Source of the DNA: Paguma larvata
Taxonomy: Eukaryota; Chordata; Mammalia; Carnivora; Viverridae
Direction of reading: 5' to 3'
DNA: 64,000 nucleotides
Assembly (NCBI GenBank): GCA_030068075.1
Contig: CM057841.1
Location: 5,713,565 to 5,777,564 of the forward strand
Below the pieces are notes generated by a model. It saw only the letters and a program-made list of their open reading frames with translations, made no database searches and was not told the origin of the DNA. Made by a program: the position numbers and the translations under genes. Of the stretch, positions 58,099 through 64,000 are shown piece by piece; within the stretch, counting starts at the first letter, position 1; each line of letters starts with the position of its first letter.

Positions 58099-59603
58099 AG
58101 AGAGGAGCCAACATGGTGGAGGAGTAGGGGGACCTGGTCTTCCTGTGTCTTTCAAACAAAGAAGGACTGAAGCCAAAGGACTCTCAGTCCCAAGAGTCTG
58201 AGAGGAAAGGAGTTGGAGTCTACAAGGAAGATTATGCAAAATCCAGGAAGCACCTATAAGCTTGTGAGTGCAAACTGGGGGAGATAAAACAGACTGCGGA
58301 GCCCCTTCTGTGGAAAGACAAAGGGAAGAGAAAGAGCGGCTGGGAAAGTATAGGACTTTATCCGGACAAGAGAAAAACCTTGGATGGGGACGGAGAAGGA
58401 GCCTATCATTCAGTCCCTAACTGCAGGGCTTTTGAAGAGAAGTTCCATTTCTAAAGGCGGAACTCTCTTCGCACTGGGGCCCATGGCAGCCCAGACTGCA
58501 CCACTGGGAAGTGCAGAGTCACCTCCAGATCGGTGTTACGCCAGGGACGCAATCTACAGGGAAACCGGGCATAGCAGTCAGAGTTAGTTTAAAAACTCAG
58601 ATAAGTGCAGGGTTCGCGACAGCCCGAGAAATTGCACTCCGCCTGTGTCCCGGGCAGAGTAAGGACGGAAACAAAGGGGGTGATTTGAGACTCCGGGTCC
58701 ATGAAGAAGGGACTGGGGGGACACCATTGTTGTCCCCCATACCAACAAAGCCAGACCCTAGGATTCTGTCCATAGTGAGGCGGGACCGCCTACACTAATC
58801 CACGCCCCTCCTCAGAGGAGAGATGCTGAGATACAAGTTCTGCAGCATTGCCTGGATTAACTCCAGGTCAATTCTAGGATTCAGATATGCTCCCTTTTCT
58901 CCTTCTTGTCTCTCCCCACCCCTGAGCTGGTTACCCAGGGAATTGGCTTGCTTAAACAGACATTTAACCCATTCTCTCAACATGTTCTACACCTCCTTCT
59001 TTACTTTCCTATTTCTCTCTCTGGCATAACGAGACCACATAGTTCATCTGAGTAACTTTGTCTCCATTTCTTTTTCCTTGCCTCCTTCCTTAATCTGATT
59101 TCTCTTTCTCTGGATTAAGCCTTTCAGTCTCTCTACCTGGTCAAAGTTCATTTTCTCTTTCTCCCTGCACCTGTCATTATTCTCTCTGTATATGCTCTTC
59201 CATCAGCACAGCACACACCCTGTCCTTAACTGATAGCTGGTGTTTCAGGTTGTATGTCTTCAGAGTGTTGTTTGTTATTCTTTTTTCTGTTGTGATCTGC
59301 TTGCCTGTTTTATTTGTTGGTACGTTTGTGTGGTTTTTTCCTGTTTGTTTGTCTGTTTTCCTTCCAGGGCTACCTCAGGAAACAAACCAAAACACACCTG
59401 GTAGAGGACAACCAAAGTCACAACAACAGAGAGCAAGTAACACTCTCCAAAAAACAAAAAACAAACAACAACAACAAAAAAACCACCTCTCAAAAGGCCA
59501 GGTCCTGGACAGTAGATGATCCACCCTTAATATAGCAGTACCTGCAGAGGCAGAGCACATAACAAAGCTTTTAAAAATTATAAGGGGCAGAAAAGTTGCC
59601 AAA
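58099..59603 (+). promoter_or_regulatory. LINE-1 5' UTR / internal promoter region
   Basis: About 1.5 kb upstream of ORF1. The first 700 bp are moderately GC-rich. A pyrimidine-rich section follows at 58880-59160, then a tttgt-rich stretch and an aacaacaaca-rich one near 59440-59480. The presence of the full 5' UTR is notable, since most genomic L1s lack it. Confidence 0.75.
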
Positions 59604-60492
59604 ATGATGAAATGGAAAAATTCTCCTCAAAAGAAATTACAGGAAGTAGTGACAGCTCAAGAATTGATGAAAACAGATATAAGCAACATAACAGAACACA
59701 AATACAGAATGACAATCATAAAACTAATCGCTGGGCTTGAAAAAAAAAATATAGAAGACAGCAGGGAGTCCCTCACTGCAGAAATCAAAGACGTTAAAAA
59801 TGGTCAGGAGGAATTAAAAAATGCTTTAAATGAGGTGCAAAACAAATTGGAGGCGGCCACTGCACGAATTGAAGAGGCAGAAGTGAGAATAGGTGAATTA
59901 AAAGATAAAATTATGGAAAAAGAGGAAGCAGAGAAAAAGATAATCTGATTCAGGAACAGAAAGGAGAATACGAGAGCTGAGCGATGCAATCAAACAGAAC
60001 AATATCCATATCAGGAATTCCAGAGGAAGAAGAGAGAGAGAAAGGAGCTGAAGGGGTACTTAAGCAAATCATTGCTGAGAACTTCTCCAGCATGAGGAAG
60101 GAAATGGGCATTGAAATCCAAGAGGCACAGAGAACTCCTATCAGACGTAACCTGAATACCTTCTGCACAACACATCATAGTGAAACTGGAAAAATACAAG
60201 GACAAAGAGAGGAATTCTGAAAGCAGCTAGGGATAAACAGGCCTTAACATACAAAGGTAGACACATAAGGGTAGTAGCAGACTTATCTACAGAAACTTGG
60301 CAGGCCAGAAAGGAATGGCAGGATATCTTCAATGTGATAAACAGGAAAGATATGCAGCCAAGAATCCTTTACCCGGCCAGCCTGTCATTCAGAATGGAAG
60401 GAAAGATAAAGGTTTTCCCAAACAAACAAAAACTGAAGGAATTAATCACAAATAAACCAGACTTACAAGAGATCCTGAGGGGGACTCTATGA
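59604..60492 (+). pseudogene. LINE-1 ORF1 (broken)
   Basis: ORF1p is the RNA-binding chaperone of L1. A long charged coiled-coil-like N-terminus starts at 59604. The GIPEEEERE entry to the RNA-binding domain is at about 60013, and the C-terminal domain with TYKGR and DLSTETWQARKEW runs to the stop at 60490-60492. A stop at 59946 and at least two frameshifts (near 59940-60000 and 60200) split it. Confidence 0.85.
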
Positions 60493-60539
60493 AGGAAAGG
60501 TGGCAAGGAACACAAAGTACCAGAGACAGTGTTACAAGC

Positions 60540-63500
60540 ATGAAACCTACAGATAACACAATGACTCTAAACCCATATTTTTCAATATTAACACTGAATG
60601 TAAACAGGCTAAATGCTCCAATTAAAAGACATAGGGTAACAGAATGGATTATAAAACAAGACCCATCTATTTGCTGTCTTCAAGAGACTCATTTTAGACC
60701 TGAGGACACCTTCAGATTGAAAGTAAGGGGATGGAGAACTATCTACCATGCTACTGGAAGTCAAAAGAAAGCTGGAGTAGCCACACTTCTATCAGACAAA
60801 CTAGACTTTAAAGGATGTAACAAGAGATGAAGAAGGGCATTATATAATAATCACAGGGACTACCCAGCAGGAAGAGCTAACAATTATAAATATCTATGTG
60901 CCAAATTCGGGGGCACCCAAATTTGTAAAACAACTAATTACATATATAAGCAATCTCATTGAGAAAAATGGGCTAATTGCAGGGGACTTTAACACTCCAC
61001 TTACAGCATTGGATAGATCAACCAAACAGAGAATTACTAAAGAAACAATGGCCCTAAATGACACATTGGAAAAGGTGGGCCTGACTGACATCTATCTTCA
61101 TGGCCCTTCATCTAGAAGCAAAGGAATTTACATTCTTCTCAAATGCACATAGTACATTTTCCAAGACTGACCACATACTGGAGTACAAAGAAGTCCTCAA
61201 TAAATACAAAAGAATTGAGATCATACCATGCACACTTTAAGATCACAATGCTATGAAACTTGAAATCAACCACAGGGAAAACGTCTGGAAAACCCCCAAA
61301 AACATAGAGGCTAAAGAACGACCTACTAAAGAACGAACGAGTCAACCAAGCAATTAGAGAAGAAATTTAAAAATACATGGAAACAAATGAAAATGAAAAT
61401 ACAACAATCCAAATGCTTTGGGATGTGGCAAAGGCAGTCCTGAGAGGTAAATATATTGCAATCCAGGCCTATCTCAAGAAACAAGAAAAATCACTAATAA
61501 AAAATATAACAGCACACCTAAAGGAACTAGAAGCAGAACAGCTAAGACACCCCAAACCCAGCAGAAACAGAGAAATAACAAAAATCAGGGCAGAAATTAA
61601 TAATATAGAAACCGAAAAAGTAGTGGAACAGATCAATGAAACCAAGAGCTGTTTCATTGAAAAAATAAACAAAATTGATAAACCTCTAGCCAGGCTTCTC
61701 AAAAAGAAAAGAGAGAGAACCCAACTAGATAAAAATCACGAACGAAAAGGGAGTAATTACAACCAATACTTCAGAAATACAAACAATTATCAGAGAATAC
61801 TATGAAAAATTATATGCCATCAAATTGGACAACCTGGAAGAAATGGACAAATTCCTAGACAGCCACACACTACCAAAACTCAAATGGGAAAAAATAGAAA
61901 ATTTGAACAGACCCATAACTAGTGAAGAAAATGAATCAGTTATCAAAAATCTCCCAACAAATAAGAGTCCTGGGTCAGATGGCTTCCGTGGGGAATTTAA
62001 CCAGACATTTAAAACAGAGTTAATTCCAATCCTGCTCAAGCTGTTCCGAAAAATTGAGACGGAAGAAGAACTCCCGGACTCATTCTATGAAGCCAGCATC
62101 ACTTTGATTCCCAAACCAGATAGAGACCCAGCAAAAAAAAAAAAAAGAGAACTCCAGACCAATATCCCTGATGAATATGGATGCAAAAATTCTCAACAAG
62201 ATACTAGCAAATCGAATCCAACAGCATATAAAAAGAATTATTCACCATGATCAAGTAGAGTTCATTCCTGGGTTGCAGGACTGGTTCAATATTCGCGAAT
62301 CAATCAATGTGACACATCACACTAACAAAAGAAAAGATAAGAACCATATGATCCTGTCAATAGATGCCGAAAAAGCATTTGACAAAATACAGCATCCTTT
62401 CTTAATAAAAACCCTCGAGAAAGCCGGGATAGAAGGAACATAGTTAAACATCATAAAAGTCATTTATGAAAAGCTCACAGCTAATATCGTTCTCAATGGG
62501 GAAAAACTGAGAGCCTTCCCCCTGAGATCAGGAACACGACAGGGATGTCTACTCTCATCACTGCTATTTATCATAATGTTGGAGGTCCTAGCATCAGCAA
62601 TCAGACAACAAAATGAAGTAAAAGGCATCAGGATTGGCAAGGATGAAGTCAAACTTTCACTTTTTGCAGACGACATGATACTCTATATGGAAAACCCGAC
62701 AGAATCCACCAAAAGCCTGCTAGAACTGATCCATGAATTCAGCAAAGTTGCAGGGTACAAAATCAATATACAGAAATCGGTTGCATTTCTATACACCAAC
62801 AATGAAGCAACAGAAAGGGAGATAAGGAAGCTAATCCCATTCACAATTGCACCAAAAACCATAAAATACCTAGGAATAAGCCTAACCAAAGATATAAAAG
62901 ATCTCTATGCTGAAAACTATAAAAAAACTTATGAAGGAAATTGAGGAAGACACAAAGAAATGGAAAAACATCCCATGCTCATGGATTGGAAGAATAAATA
63001 TTGTTACAATGTCAATACTACCTAAAGCAATCTGCAGATTCAATGCAATCCCAATCAAAATTTCACCAGCGATGAAATCCCAATCAAAAATTCACCCCAG
63101 TGTTTATAGCAGCACTTCTGAAAGCTAGAGCAAACAATCCTAAAATTTGTATGGAACCACAAAAGACCCCTGAATAGCCAAAGTAATACTGAAGGAGAAA
63201 ACCAAGGCGGGAGGTATCACAATCCCAGACTTCAACTTCTACTGCAAAGTGGTAATCATCAAGACAGTATGGTATTGGCACAAAAACAGACACATAGACC
63301 AATGGAATAGAATAGAGAACCTAGAAATGGGCCCACAAGCATATGGCTAACTAATCTTTGACAAAGCAGGAAAGATTATCCAATGGAAAAAAAAAAAAGA
63401 CAGCCTCTTTAACAAACGGTGCTGGGAGAACTGGACAGCAACATGCAGAAGAATGAAACTAGACCACTTTCTTACACCATTCAAAAAATAAACTCAAAAT

Positions 63501-64000
63501 GGATGAAGGACCTGAATGTGAGACAGGAAACCATCAAAATCCTAGAGGATAAAATAGGAAGAAACCTTTTTGACCTGAGCCGCATCAATTTCTTACTCGA
63601 TACAACTCCAAAGACAAGGGAATCAAAAGCAAAAATGAACTATTGGGACCTCACCAAGATAAAAACCTTCTGCACTGCAAAGGAAACAACCAACAAAACT
63701 AATAGGCAACTGATGGAATGGGAAAAGATCGTTGCAAATGACATATCGGATAAAGGGCTAGTATCTAAAACCTATAAAGAAGTTATCAAACTCCACACCT
63801 GAAAAATGAATAATCCAGTCAAGAAATGGGCAGAAGACATGAGTAGATACTTCTCCAAAGAAGACATCCAAATGGCCAACAGACACATGAAACGATGCTC
63901 AACGTCACTCATCATGATGGAAATACAAATCAAAACCATACTGGGATACCACCTCACACCGGTTAGATTGACTAAAATGAACAAATCAGGAAACTATGGA
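60540..64000 (+). pseudogene. LINE-1 ORF2 (broken, 3' end outside window)
   Basis: ORF2p supplies endonuclease and reverse transcriptase. The endonuclease part shows LTLNVNRLN, QETHF and later GDFNTPL. The RT part shows KSPGSDGF and the catalytic FADDM at about 62667. Stops and shifts occur at, for example, 60828, 61150, a 14-A run at 62136, 62441 and 62942. A ~25-bp local duplication (cccaatcaaaa...ttcacc) lies at 63048-63096. Confidence 0.9.

Larger units (their letters stand above)
58099..64000 (+). mobile_element. LINE-1, nearly full length, truncated by the window edge
   Basis: It begins agaggagccaacatggtgga, as carnivore L1 5' ends do. In order it has a ~1.5-kb 5' UTR, ORF1, a short spacer and ORF2 up to the window end. 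The ORF2 3' part and the 3' UTR lie outside. Both ORFs carry stops and frameshifts, so the copy cannot move itself. Confidence 0.93.

Overview
The window is mammalian nuclear DNA, almost certainly from a felid. About 40 copies of a tRNA-derived carnivore SINE are present. They carry the felid-type head (ggggcgcctgggtggctcag) rather than the dog-type head, a TC-rich 3' part and an A-rich tail. No bacterial-style genes, operons or CRISPR arrays are present. Gene content (KRAB zinc-finger genes plus a vomeronasal receptor relic) resembles the ZNF/VN1R cluster at the end of human chromosome 19q; that placement is inferred from family knowledge only.

Layout. 0-3 kb: SINE, a MER2/Tigger-like DNA transposon relic, an unassigned CpG island (about 1.25-1.95 kb) and a minus-strand retroviral LTR. 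3.0-3.9 kb: an orphan KRAB-ZNF-type promoter and first exon ('unit 1'). 4-7 kb: an old L1 piece, a MaLR-type LTR, a ferritin heavy-chain retrocopy and SINEs. 7.4-15.8 kb: 'unit 2', a complete three-exon KRAB-C2H2 gene (predicted 514 aa, 9 canonical fingers). 16-24 kb: L1 fragments, many SINEs, a degenerate ~75-bp minisatellite and unassigned sequence. 25.9-33.8 kb: an L2-like piece, a solo ERVK-like LTR and a decayed minus-strand endogenous retrovirus. 34.7-43.7 kb: 'unit 3', a paralogous three-exon KRAB-C2H2 gene (predicted 489 aa, 10 canonical fingers). 44-55 kb: AT-rich sequence full of SINEs, with L1 and L2 relics. 55.9-56.8 kb: a VN1R pseudogene. 58.1-64 kb: a nearly full-length but mutated LINE-1, cut by the window edge.

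The two ZNF genes arose by tandem duplication of a block of at least 8 kb: promoter, introns, KRAB exon, finger exon, 3' UTR and downstream flank all align. Each encodes a KRAB-A box (the TRIM28-recruiting repressor module) spliced to a finger array, so both are probably sequence-specific transcriptional repressors, likely aimed at transposable elements. Their DNA-contact residues have diverged almost completely. Both have lost C-terminal fingers, by different mutations. All three units share the same promoter architecture. I found no clearly new biological system. The most interesting items are the orphan third promoter, the independent array truncations, and an unidentified sequence module repeated several times next to the ZNF promoters.

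Exon borders are read from splice signals and paralogue comparison. Repeat family names come from memory of consensus sequences. Nothing was searched against a database.
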